Assembly (NCBI GenBank): GCA_030600865.1 | Contig: JAUVUS010000031.1 | Location: 1 to 11,545 of the forward strand | Direction of reading: 5' to 3' | DNA length: 11,545 bases | From: Bacteroidales bacterium | GTDB taxonomy: Bacteria > Bacteroidota > Bacteroidia > Bacteroidales > UBA12077 | In this document: positions 1 to 7,507 of the stretch, one piece after another | How positions within the stretch are numbered: the first letter of the stretch is position 1 | How the letters are laid out: each line of letters starts with the position of its first letter | Program-made: the position numbers and the translations under genes | Notes under the pieces: generated by a model | Database searches by the model: none | Told to the model about the DNA's origin: nothing | What the model saw: the letters and a program-made list of their open reading frames with translations, nothing else

Positions 1-1959
1 CTGTCGGATATTAAACGGGAAATGATTAGCGGAAGTAAATCCATAAATCATATATTATTTGTTAATGAATACGCATATCTTTCTTGCGGCTTTGGGATTG
101 TTGTTATAAATATCGAGAAAAGGGAAGTAAAGGAAACATATTATATTGGTGACTTAGGAAGTCTTGTGCATGTTAATCAATTAGTTCTGAACAATGATTC
201 TTTATATGCAGCAACAAACGAAGGCGTTTTTATTGCAGATTTTACAAACCCTAATCTTGTTAATTATTCTAATTGGCAATTAATAACTGAGATTCCAAAT
301 TATACTTCAAAGTTTAATTCTATATATGTAAATGATGGCAAGATGCTGGTTAATCAGGTTAATGAATCATTTAATGATATTGTACACTCGTACGATGGGG
401 AAACATGGACAACATTTATTAACGATTATAATTCTATACGTGAAATAAAAAATGCAAACTCATCTGTACTGGTAGTTACTAATAGAAATATTTTAATCTA
501 TAATACAAGTTTTGTTTTTCAAGATTCAATATCACAATCGGATATCCCAAATTTTAATCCCTACGATGTTGTTTTAAGCGAGGACAATATTTATTGGATT
601 GCTGATAAAGGGAAGGGTTTAGTAAAGTATCATGGTGGTAGCACTGAGGAAATAATGCCAAACGCTCCTTATTTACCAGATGCTTTTTCCATTGATATTG
701 ATAATAACAGAGTTTTAGTTACTGCCGGAGGATTAACACCTGCTTGGGGTAATGCTTTTCTTAATGGAGCTGTATTTTCATTCGAGGCTGAACAATGGCG
801 AACAACTATTAATTATGATGCTCCGGATTATATTACAATAAAAATTGACCCATATAATAGCGATCACTTTTTTGCCGGGAGTTGGGGTGGCGGCCTGATC
901 GAATATAGAAATAATGAGATAGTTGAAACATACAAAGAACATAATAGTACTTTACAAACAATTATTTCAGGAGCAGATTTTTATCGTATAGGAGGCATTG
1001 CTTTTGATAGTGATAATAATTTATGGGTAACTAATTCGAGTGTTGAAAATCCAATTTCTGTAAAGCAAAGTAATGGAGATTGGGTAAGTTTTAATTACGA
1101 TGAAAAAATTAGTAACATATTGGTCGGTGATATAATAGTAACTGAGAATGACCACAAATGGGTGATATTGCCTTCTGGTAATGGTTTGTTTGTTTTTGAT
1201 AATAATCAGACTATTGATAATGAAAATGACGATTTGTTTAAGAAACTGAGCATTGTTGATGAAAATGGGAAAATTATTTCTAATAATGTGTACTCAATTG
1301 CAGAAGATTTAGATGGTGATATTTGGGTTGGAACAGATCAGGGAATTGTAGTTTATTATAATCCCGAAAATGTATTTGAAGATGCCGGTTTTCATGCGCA
1401 ACGAATTAAACTCACGGAAGGAGAAGAAACGGGTTATCAAAAAACACAGGTAATTACATCAATTGCAATTGATGGTGCTAATAGAAAATGGTTAGGAACT
1501 CAAAGTTCTGGTGTGTATCTTGTTTCAGAAGATGGAACAGAGGAAATAAATCATTTTACAGAAGGAAATAGTCCATTACTATCTAACCGGATTAATGACA
1601 TTGGGATTAATCATGAAACCGGTGAAATATTTTTTGCAACCGATAAAGGATTGATTTCTTATCGAGGTTCGGCTACAATGGGTAGCGATGAGTTCCGAGA
1701 TGTATATGTTTATCCTAATCCTGTTCGCGAAAATTACGATGGAGATATTACCATAAGAGGACTGGTTTCTGATGTTAATGTTAAGATAACCGACATAAGT
1801 GGGAATATTGTGTATGAAACCACTGCCGAAGGAGGACAGGCAACATGGAATGGTAAGAATTTTTCGGGGAGCAGAGTTAGCACAGGGGTTTATCTGGTAT
1901 TCTGCTCAAACGAGGATGGTTCAAAAACTCATATTACTAAACTCTTATTTATAAAATAA
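1..1959 (+). CDS. porZ: PorZ-like T9SS surface protein with beta-propeller and C-terminal sorting domain (5' partial)
   Basis: The reading frame is open from base 1, so the N-terminus lies outside the window; the Met at 22 is probably internal. The visible ~650 residues are propeller-like, with two-component-regulator-type blades such as DLDGDIWVGTDQGIVVYY (codons near 1306-1359) and NRKWLGTQSSGVYLV (near 1480-1525), plus a FAGSWGGGLIEYRN segment near 871-912 that I associate with PorZ. The last ~85 residues, from YVYPNPVREN near 1705, form a type A T9SS sorting domain ending in KLLFIK. In Porphyromonas, PorZ is a surface component of the attachment complex that helps deliver anionic LPS to sortase PorU. 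The family is usually about 750-800 residues, so some 100-150 are missing. The PorZ assignment is from remembered family resemblance; a generic T9SS-exported propeller protein is the alternative. Confidence 0.82.
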   Translation: MSDIKREMISGSKSINHILFVNEYAYLSCGFGIVVINIEKREVKETYYIGDLGSLVHVNQLVLNNDSLYAATNEGVFIADFTNPNLVNYSNWQLITEIPNYTSKFNSIYVNDGKMLVNQVNESFNDIVHSYDGETWTTFINDYNSIREIKNANSSVLVVTNRNILIYNTSFVFQDSISQSDIPNFNPYDVVLSEDNIYWIADKGKGLVKYHGGSTEEIMPNAPYLPDAFSIDIDNNRVLVTAGGLTPAWGNAFLNGAVFSFEAEQWRTTINYDAPDYITIKIDPYNSDHFFAGSWGGGLIEYRNNEIVETYKEHNSTLQTIISGADFYRIGGIAFDSDNNLWVTNSSVENPISVKQSNGDWVSFNYDEKISNILVGDIIVTENDHKWVILPSGNGLFVFDNNQTIDNENDDLFKKLSIVDENGKIISNNVYSIAEDLDGDIWVGTDQGIVVYYNPENVFEDAGFHAQRIKLTEGEETGYQKTQVITSIAIDGANRKWLGTQSSGVYLVSEDGTEEINHFTEGNSPLLSNRINDIGINHETGEIFFATDKGLISYRGSATMGSDEFRDVYVYPNPVRENYDGDITIRGLVSDVNVKITDISGNIVYETTAEGGQATWNGKNFSGSRVSTGVYLVFCSNEDGSKTHITKLLFIK

Positions 1960-1961
1960 AA

Positions 1962-1984
1962 AATCCGCTCAATTTGAGCGGATT
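1962..1984. terminator. Bidirectional intrinsic terminator between porZ and the WD40-caspase gene
   Basis: An 11-bp perfect inverted repeat (AATCCGCTCAA / TTGAGCGGATT) around a single central T, in practice a 9-bp stem with a 5-base loop. It starts two bases after the porZ stop codon. Read on the minus strand, the hairpin is followed by a run of T (complement of 1956-1963), which makes it a good terminator for the leftward caspase gene ending at 2006. On the plus strand the following T tract is weak. Confidence 0.8.
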
Positions 1985-2005
1985 GCATTTATACAAGCTT
2001 AAACT

Positions 2006-3910
2006 TTATGGATTTATTTTTAAACTACCCCATGTATTTTTAAGGTCAATGCTAATATTAGTTTCAGGAGTTTGTGCTTTGTTATTAATCATAATAGATT
2101 TTACGCCAACTTGTTCCTTCAAATAATCTGATAATTCTTTATAAGTAACATCTCCTTTTGTATCCTGAAGCTTCTTAAGCAGAAAATAGGTAAACATTCC
2201 ATGTTGTTTTTCTTTATGCGGCAACGAAGACTGATCACCACTACTTGCTGCGAAAACAACCATGTTACCTCTAAAAATATTTTCTTTGGGTTTTACTTTT
2301 ACACCACGTGCCGCAACTAATCCCTGATTACGAGCACCGCCACTGAAACAGGCATCTAAAAACACGGTAACCCGCAAGGTTGGATATTCAGTTAACTTGG
2401 CATAAACATCGCTTAATTTTAATGCAAAATCAAGATCGGAACCACTTACATCAACGGGAATTAAATATGGTTCTTGTGTCTTTTCATCAGGGAACCCATG
2501 TCCTGCGTAATAAAAGAAAATTTCCGCTTTCCCATTAGTAACGTTTGCAATCATGTTAATTTTATTAAGATCACGATGCATTTGAATAGCTCTTGCATTT
2601 ATGTTGAAAATGATATTTTCTTCAGGAATACCCAACACATGAATTGCATATTGTTTAAATATCTCGGCATCACGTTCAGCAAAATCAACATCAGATTCAG
2701 ATCTTAAGTTTGTTTGGTATGAGCTGTAATCTTCGTTCCCAACTATTAAGGCATATCGGTTTGCATTAGGTTTTATTCCCATAGATTTAATCTGATCAAC
2801 ATCAATAATCGCAGGAGCGACTACAACCGGAGTTGTAAAAGTAGTAACAGGAACTGTATATGGAGTTTTTGCAGGTTCGGTTTTTGTCTGTACAGGAGTT
2901 TCAGTTACATACGCAGTAGTTTTCTTTTCTGTATAAGTATTCTGAGCGATCTGTGTGCTGGCAATGCCCAGATTGGATATATCCCAAATATTTAAATCAT
3001 AAGTAAAATCGGATGTAATAATTCTTTTGCCATCAGGACTAAAATTAGCGGCTATTACTTTGTCCCTTTGCCTTTCGGAAGCATAGAGCATTTTGCCGGT
3101 TTTAACTTCCCAAAGAATAAAGAACTTGTCGTATCCTCCACTTAATAAATATTGGCCATCACCACTAAAAGTAATGTATTGTAATATATGTTTATGTCCA
3201 AGAAGGCTTTTTTGTAAAATTCCATTTTTCCAAATATTTATCTTTTTATCATCACCACCACTTGCCAGTATTTGTCCATTAGGACTATATGCTACATTTC
3301 TAACCCAGCCATGGTGTGCCTTTGGTATTGTGCGAATTTCAGTACCTCCGGGGATACTCCATTCTTTTATAGTTTGATCTGCACCACAGGATGCAAGTTT
3401 TTTTCCATCAGGACTAAAAGTAACTGACGAAACCTGGTCGCGATGACCTTTCAAATCACGAATAAAAATACCTTGATTTAAATCCCAAAGTTTTACCATT
3501 TTATCAATACTTCCTGTAGCAATATATCTTCCATCAGGACTAATATCTAAAGAAAGGATATGATCGCGATGACCTTTCATTTCGCGAACCATGTTACCTG
3601 TTTTGTAATCCCAAACCCTAACCCTTTCGGTACGACCCGCTGAAACTAAATACCTGGCATCGGGAGTAAATTTTAGAGCTAAAGGCCAGTCACGGTTAAT
3701 AAGTTCGTTTATAATATTTCCGGTTTTTGCATCCCATATAATAATTTTATCGTCAACACCTCCCGTAGCAATATATTTCCCATCAGGACTATATGCCGAA
3801 CAAATAATTTTATGCCCTCGTTTAATAAAAGTTGTAGATTTATTTACCTGGGCTACACTTGTTATAGAAAACAAGATTAATATGCTTAAACTTAGTATTT
3901 TTGTTTTCAT
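2006..3910 (-). CDS. Exported WD40-repeat caspase-like (peptidase C14) protein
   Basis: 634 residues. Residues 1-20 are a signal peptide with probable cleavage at SVA/Q, so the protein acts outside the cytoplasm. Residues ~30-312 hold seven WD40 repeats, enough for one closed propeller; most carry SPDGKYIATG-type turns and IWD ends. Residues ~313-375 are a Thr/Pro/Val-rich linker. From ~384 to ~630 lies a caspase-like domain: YALIVGNEDY strand, His471 in YYAGHG and Cys521 in LDACFSGG. The 50-residue His-Cys spacing suits clan CD, so both catalytic residues are present. The family cleaves proteins, and metacaspase-like members usually prefer Arg or Lys at P1; the substrate here is unknown. The propeller probably binds the target or a partner. 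The gene stands alone, convergent with porZ and divergent from recO. No Shine-Dalgarno precedes the ATG, as is common in this phylum. Confidence 0.9.
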   Translation of the reverse strand: MKTKILSLSILILFSITSVAQVNKSTTFIKRGHKIICSAYSPDGKYIATGGVDDKIIIWDAKTGNIINELINRDWPLALKFTPDARYLVSAGRTERVRVWDYKTGNMVREMKGHRDHILSLDISPDGRYIATGSIDKMVKLWDLNQGIFIRDLKGHRDQVSSVTFSPDGKKLASCGADQTIKEWSIPGGTEIRTIPKAHHGWVRNVAYSPNGQILASGGDDKKINIWKNGILQKSLLGHKHILQYITFSGDGQYLLSGGYDKFFILWEVKTGKMLYASERQRDKVIAANFSPDGKRIITSDFTYDLNIWDISNLGIASTQIAQNTYTEKKTTAYVTETPVQTKTEPAKTPYTVPVTTFTTPVVVAPAIIDVDQIKSMGIKPNANRYALIVGNEDYSSYQTNLRSESDVDFAERDAEIFKQYAIHVLGIPEENIIFNINARAIQMHRDLNKINMIANVTNGKAEIFFYYAGHGFPDEKTQEPYLIPVDVSGSDLDFALKLSDVYAKLTEYPTLRVTVFLDACFSGGARNQGLVAARGVKVKPKENIFRGNMVVFAASSGDQSSLPHKEKQHGMFTYFLLKKLQDTKGDVTYKELSDYLKEQVGVKSIMINNKAQTPETNISIDLKNTWGSLKINP

Positions 3911-3973
3911 ATTACATGAATATTTAAGGTCTTTTAAGTCAAAAAGTTATATAAAACAGTGTTAAGGTTAAAC

Positions 3974-3999
3974 AAAAGTGCAAATAATATACCACTTTT
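3974..3999 (-). promoter_or_regulatory. Possible promoter/operator of the WD40-caspase gene
   Basis: On the minus strand, 3989-3981 reads TATTATTTG, a near match to the Bacteroidota -7 box TAnnTTTG with one extra spacer base. It lies about 70 bases upstream of the ATG. It sits in the centre of a 7-bp inverted repeat (AAAAGTG at 3974-3980, CACTTTT at 3993-3999), a layout that would suit a repressor site. No convincing -33 element is visible. Weak call. Confidence 0.25.
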
Positions 4000-4112
4000 T
4001 AATCCCGAAGTCAAGTTTATTTGATTAAATATTATTTATTGTTGATTATCAGAAGGGAGGAACAGGTTAATATTTTATTTATTTAAAATCAAAATTTAAG
4101 CAAAAGATTAGA

Positions 4113-4120
4113 TATTTTTG
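4113..4120 (+). promoter_or_regulatory. Candidate -7 promoter box of recO
   Basis: TATTTTTG matches the Bacteroidota -7 consensus TAnnTTTG exactly. Transcription would start near 4127 and give a leader of about 58 bases containing the 4131-4168 palindrome. No clear TTG-type -33 element lies 19-21 bases upstream, and such boxes occur by chance in AT-rich DNA. Confidence 0.4.
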
Positions 4121-4130
4121 TATTGAACTT

Positions 4131-4168
4131 GCCTGACGCCTGCCTGACGGCAGTCAGGCCAGACAGGT
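4131..4168. repeat. GC-rich palindromic repeat in the recO leader
   Basis: A GC-rich block in very AT-rich surroundings. The core is a 7-bp perfect stem GCCTGAC (4142-4148) / GTCAGGC (4153-4159) with a GGCA loop, extended imperfectly by CCTG (4132-4135) / CAGG (4164-4167). The CCTGAC/GTCAGG units occur three times in alternating orientation. It resembles the CCTGCC-type intergenic palindromes scattered through many Bacteroidota genomes. It ends 16 bases before the recO ATG, so it would fold in the mRNA leader if the promoter at 4113 is real. Confidence 0.6.
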
Positions 4169-4184
4169 ATTAAATGAATGTAAG

Positions 4185-4910
4185 ATGCTGTATAAAACCA
4201 GGGGAATAGTTTTAAATCATATTAAATATTCCGAAACAAGTATAATTGCGACTATTTACACAGAAAGTTTTGGCAGACAATCATACATAATAAATGGAGT
4301 CAGGAGTAAGAAAGCTAAGATTAAAGCGAATATCTTTCAGCCTCTTTTTTTACTAAATATGGAGGTTTATCATAAACCAAAAAGAGATCTTCAAAGGCTT
4401 AAAGAAATTCAAAATGCGTTTGTTTTTAGTAATTTGCCTTACGATCTGAGGAAAAGTACTTTAGCGATATTTATTGCTGAAATTTTATATAAAACTATTC
4501 AGGAACAAGAATCAAATCATGAACTTTTCGAATATTTGTTTAATTCTATTCAATTGCTTGATTTAAAAGAAAAGGGATTGTCCGGTTTCCATATTTATTT
4601 TCTTATTCATTTAACAAAGTACCTGGGTTTCTTCCCAAATAATAATCATTCTGAAACAAATTGCTATTTTGATTTAAAAGCAGGCAGTTTTATGCAAATA
4701 AAACCTATGCATCCTTTTTGTTTAGATAAAAATCAGAGCGTAATTTTTAACAAGATGCTTAAATTTTCAGAGGATCAGCACGAGGATTGTAAAATGGGAT
4801 ATAAGGAACGAATTCAACTATTAGAAAAGATTCTTGAATATTATTCTTTACATATTGAAGGTGTAAAAAGTATTAAATCTTTGGATGTTTTTAAAGAGGT
4901 TTTTCATTAA
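4185..4910 (+). CDS. recO: DNA repair protein RecO
   Basis: 241 residues, normal for Bacteroidota RecO. The N-terminus (MLYKTRGIVLNHIKYSETS, then FGRQSYIINGVRSKKAK) is the OB-fold of the family that binds single-stranded DNA. FQPLFLLNMEVYHKPKRDLQRLKE and the LAIFIAEILYKT helix are also typical. RecO works with RecR, and with RecF where present, to load RecA onto SSB-coated gaps. The four-cysteine zinc site of some RecO proteins is not visible; only isolated cysteines occur. The stop codon TAA (4908-4910) lies inside the left terminal repeat of the foldback element that follows, but the protein still has family-like length, so little or nothing was lost. There is no Shine-Dalgarno; the upstream ATGs at 4174 and 4178 are out of frame. 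Confidence 0.95.
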   Translation: MLYKTRGIVLNHIKYSETSIIATIYTESFGRQSYIINGVRSKKAKIKANIFQPLFLLNMEVYHKPKRDLQRLKEIQNAFVFSNLPYDLRKSTLAIFIAEILYKTIQEQESNHELFEYLFNSIQLLDLKEKGLSGFHIYFLIHLTKYLGFFPNNNHSETNCYFDLKAGSFMQIKPMHPFCLDKNQSVIFNKMLKFSEDQHEDCKMGYKERIQLLEKILEYYSLHIEGVKSIKSLDVFKEVFH

Positions 4911-5059
4911 TTCTACTTTGACAGATTAGGATTTTTCAGTTTTTTTGCCCCATCCCTAAAGGGTGAAAAACAGAAAAATCAACCTGCTCCTTTTAGGGAT
5001 TGGGGTAAATCAGGTTGATTTTTATAGAGTTGTTTTTAATGTGTCAAAGTAGAATTAAT
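4906..5059. mobile_element. MITE-like foldback element with 18-bp perfect terminal inverted repeats
   Basis: ATTAATTCTACTTTGACA at 4906-4923 is repeated as its exact reverse complement at 5042-5059. TTAA (4907-4910 and 5055-5058) could be a target duplication merging with a 13-bp terminal repeat. Inside are two further hairpins. Hairpin A pairs 4930-4945 with 4965-4980 (one mismatch, one wobble). Hairpin B pairs 4974-4986 with 5011-5023 (13 bp perfect). Their arms overlap at 4974-4980, so they exclude each other when fully formed. The loops of A (4948-4962) and B (4989-5005) are complementary apart from two one-base gaps. There is no coding capacity and no transposase. Hairpin B followed by T-rich sequence could also end recO transcription. 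Confidence 0.6.
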
Positions 5060-5114
5060 TAACAAATTTTATTAAATCATAATTTATTATTTATTAATAA
5101 AACTAAATATTGAT

Positions 5115-5122
5115 TATATTTG
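5115..5122 (+). promoter_or_regulatory. Candidate -7 promoter box of the GH3 operon
   Basis: TATATTTG matches TAnnTTTG exactly, 43 bases before the GH3 start codon and just downstream of the foldback element. Transcription would begin near 5129. No clear -33 box is seen. It would be the only promoter needed for the four genes 5166-8398. Confidence 0.45.
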
Positions 5123-5165
5123 GTTTTGTATTTTACCAATTGTTGAATTTTTATCCTACATCCTA

Positions 5166-6683
5166 ATGCAGATTATTAATTCCATAGTAACCTGGCTAAA
5201 TTTTAAACGATTATATCAAATCGATTTATTCAAAAAATTCCCCTATGATGCCCAGCGTGAAGTGCTTTTTAATTTAATTGATATATCAAGGAAGACAGAG
5301 TTTGGAGAAAAATATGATTTTAAATCAATAGATAGTATAGAAAAATTTCAGGAAAGAGTACCTGTACGTTCTTATGAAGATTTTAAACCATATATCGATC
5401 GATTATTAAAAGGTGAGCAAAATGTATTATGGCCAACAGATATAAAATGGTTTGCAAAATCTTCCGGTACAACAAATGACAAAAGCAAATTTATACCGGT
5501 TTCCAGAGAAACCCTTGAAGACACACATTTCCGTGGGGGAAAAGATATTCTGGCTTTATATGCTAACAATTACCCCGAAACGGGTTTGTTTAAAGGAAAG
5601 GGATTGACTCTCGGTGGTAGTCACCAGATAAATAAGATAAATAACGAATCTTTTTATGGTGATTTATCGGCAATTTTAATTGAGAATCTTCCGTTCTGGA
5701 CATATTTTATTAAAACTCCTAATCAGGAAATTGCTCTTATGAGCGAGTGGGAAGAGAAACTGGATAAAATTGCCAGTGCAACGCTTAAAGAAAATGTAAC
5801 AAATATAGCGGGTGTTCCTTCGTGGATGCTTGTTTTAATTAAATATATTCTCGATTTAACAGGCAAGGACAATCTTTTGGAAGTTTGGCCAAACCTGGAA
5901 TTATTTACTCATGGAGGAGTAAGCTTTGAGCCATATCGTGAACAATTTCGAAAGCTCATTCCTGGTTCAAAAATGAATTATCTTGAAACATACAATGCTT
6001 CGGAAGGATTTTTTGCAATTCAAGATCACCCGGAAGAAAACGATATGCTTTTAATGCTTGATTATGGGATTTTTTATGAGTTTATTCCTGTGGAAGAAAT
6101 TGACAAACCAAATCCTAAAATACTGCATATTGATGATGTGGAGCTTAATAAAAATTATGCAATTGTAATTTCAACAAATTCCGGATTATGGCGATATCTT
6201 ATTGGCGACACGGTTACTTTTACATCATTATATCCACATAAAATAAAGATTAGTGGCCGCACAAAACACTTTATCAATGCCTTTGGCGAAGAAGTAATTA
6301 TTGATAATGCCGAGAAAGCTTTAAAGGAAGCTACTGTTCAAACGGGAGCATTAATTAGAGACTATACTGCAGCACCTGTTTTTATGGATGAAGGGAAAAA
6401 AGGAGGGCATCAGTGGCTAATAGAGTTCGAAAAAATGCCAGATGACATTAATAAGTTTATCGATATTTTGGATATTACTTTACAAAAAGTAAATTCCGAT
6501 TATGAAGCAAAACGCTATAAAGATATTGCTCTTGAGAAACTTGTGCTTACCATAGCAAAAGAAAAATTGTTTTATAATTGGTTAAAAGCCAAAGGAAAAA
6601 TTGGTGGTCAGAATAAAGTTCCCCGGCTTGCAAACAGTCGTGAGTATATTGATGAACTGTTAATGCTTAACCAAAAAATGTAA
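5166..6683 (+). CDS. GH3-family acyl-adenylating enzyme
   Basis: 505 residues, full length for bacterial GH3 proteins. The family belongs to the ANL adenylate-forming superfamily: ATP activates a carboxylic acid, which is then usually joined to an amino acid. Plant members conjugate jasmonate or auxin; the bacterial substrates are largely unknown. Visible signatures are the ATP-binding loop SSGTTNDKSKFIP (from residue 99), LFTHGG and YLETYNASEGFFAIQD (Tyr276 to Asp286) around the acyl site, WRYLIGDTV with the ribose-binding Asp348, and KISGRTKHFINAFGEEVI with Arg365 at the hinge to the C-terminal lid. All key motifs are intact, so it should be active. It has no signal peptide and is cytoplasmic. 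It is the first gene of a four-gene run; the next starts 9 bases after its stop. Confidence 0.9.
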   Translation: MQIINSIVTWLNFKRLYQIDLFKKFPYDAQREVLFNLIDISRKTEFGEKYDFKSIDSIEKFQERVPVRSYEDFKPYIDRLLKGEQNVLWPTDIKWFAKSSGTTNDKSKFIPVSRETLEDTHFRGGKDILALYANNYPETGLFKGKGLTLGGSHQINKINNESFYGDLSAILIENLPFWTYFIKTPNQEIALMSEWEEKLDKIASATLKENVTNIAGVPSWMLVLIKYILDLTGKDNLLEVWPNLELFTHGGVSFEPYREQFRKLIPGSKMNYLETYNASEGFFAIQDHPEENDMLLMLDYGIFYEFIPVEEIDKPNPKILHIDDVELNKNYAIVISTNSGLWRYLIGDTVTFTSLYPHKIKISGRTKHFINAFGEEVIIDNAEKALKEATVQTGALIRDYTAAPVFMDEGKKGGHQWLIEFEKMPDDINKFIDILDITLQKVNSDYEAKRYKDIALEKLVLTIAKEKLFYNWLKAKGKIGGQNKVPRLANSREYIDELLMLNQKM

Positions 6684-6692
6684 TTTGCACAC

Positions 6693-7496
6693 ATGCTTAT
6701 ATCTTGCATCCTATCCATATTAGCTAGTATGATTTTTTCGGTTTCACAGCCGGGATATGTTCTCGAAAAGGAGCTGGATTATAAAGCCGACTTTTTTACA
6801 AGCGACCAGTTAGGCAATTTGTATATTATTAAAAATACAGAATTAAAAAAAGTTGATTTCGAAAATAATCAGGAAAAAAATTATAGTAATTCACTATTTG
6901 GCAAAATTAGTACTGTTGATGTTTCAGATCCTTTCAAAACACTTTTATTTTATAAAGATTTTAATAAAATTGTTTTTCTTGACAAAAATCTTTCGGAGAT
7001 TATTAGCCCTATTATACTGGATGATTTGGGATACTATAATGTTTTGTCGGTATGTCAATCTGTTAATGGAGGATTTTGGTTATTTGATCAAAGTTTAAGT
7101 CAGTTGGTATATATCGATAAAAACCTGAACACTGTTAAGAAGAGCTCTCAACTGTCTGATTTGCTTCGTCAAAATATTGAACAAAAGCAGGTTTTCATGC
7201 TGGAAAAAAATGACTATATTTATCTGGGCATTAACGGAGAAGGAGTCTTGTTATTTGACAATTATGGTACGTATTTAAAGACTTTCCCTTTATTAAACAG
7301 TGGTGGATTCCAGGTAAGTAATGGAATAATATCTTATTATAAAAAGGGGGAATTGTATTTTTATAATACAAACAATTTTACTGAAAATCATATTACATTA
7401 CCAAAACATGATTGTATACAGGTAAGGATTGAAAATAAAAGATTATTTATGCAAACTAAAGAGAAAATATTTATTTATCAATGGAATAATTTTTAG
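6693..7496 (+). CDS. Exported propeller-like protein of unknown function
   Basis: 267 residues; I do not recognise a named family. Residues 1-18 (MLISCILSILASMIFSVS) are a hydrophobic signal peptide, probably cleaved near SVSQ; Cys5 is too early to be a lipoprotein cysteine. The rest alternates short strands with aromatic/Asp turns repeating every ~40 residues (DQLGNLYIIKNTELKKVDF, SVNGGFWLFDQSLSQLVYIDKN, NDYIYLGINGEGVLLFDNYG, KGELYFYNTNNF, NKRLFMQTKEKIFIYQW), which suggests a 5- to 6-bladed propeller of NHL or PQQ-like type. That fold is inferred from spacing only. It lies 9 bases after the GH3 gene and 11 before the next gene, so it is surely cotranscribed although its product leaves the cytoplasm. 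It may be a periplasmic or surface binding protein. Confidence 0.75.
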   Translation: MLISCILSILASMIFSVSQPGYVLEKELDYKADFFTSDQLGNLYIIKNTELKKVDFENNQEKNYSNSLFGKISTVDVSDPFKTLLFYKDFNKIVFLDKNLSEIISPIILDDLGYYNVLSVCQSVNGGFWLFDQSLSQLVYIDKNLNTVKKSSQLSDLLRQNIEQKQVFMLEKNDYIYLGINGEGVLLFDNYGTYLKTFPLLNSGGFQVSNGIISYYKKGELYFYNTNNFTENHITLPKHDCIQVRIENKRLFMQTKEKIFIYQWNNF

Positions 7497-7500
7497 AGGA
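7495..7500 (+). promoter_or_regulatory. Shine-Dalgarno supporting a GTG start
   Basis: AGAGGA overlaps the stop codon of the upstream gene and stands 7 bases before GTG at 7508. This is the clearest Shine-Dalgarno in the window and decides the start of the small gene, whose first in-frame ATG would leave out half the protein. Confidence 0.6.
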
Positions 7501-7507
7501 TTTTGTA

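Noticed and set aside
2474..2707. Open frame of 77 codons on the plus strand
   Set aside because: Antisense to the conserved caspase domain, with no family resemblance; a shadow frame.
3093..3377. Open frame of 94 codons on the plus strand
   Set aside because: Antisense to the WD40 repeats; its composition simply mirrors the repeated SPDG codons.
3000..3840. Recurring short motif (CCATCAGGACTA) at intervals, possible repeat array
   Set aside because: It is the reverse complement of the codons for SPDG in successive WD40 repeats, so it reflects protein repeats and not a CRISPR or DNA repeat.
4051..4060. Strong Shine-Dalgarno-like AGAAGGGAGG upstream of recO
   Set aside because: No ATG, GTG or TTG start with a meaningful frame follows at a usable distance.
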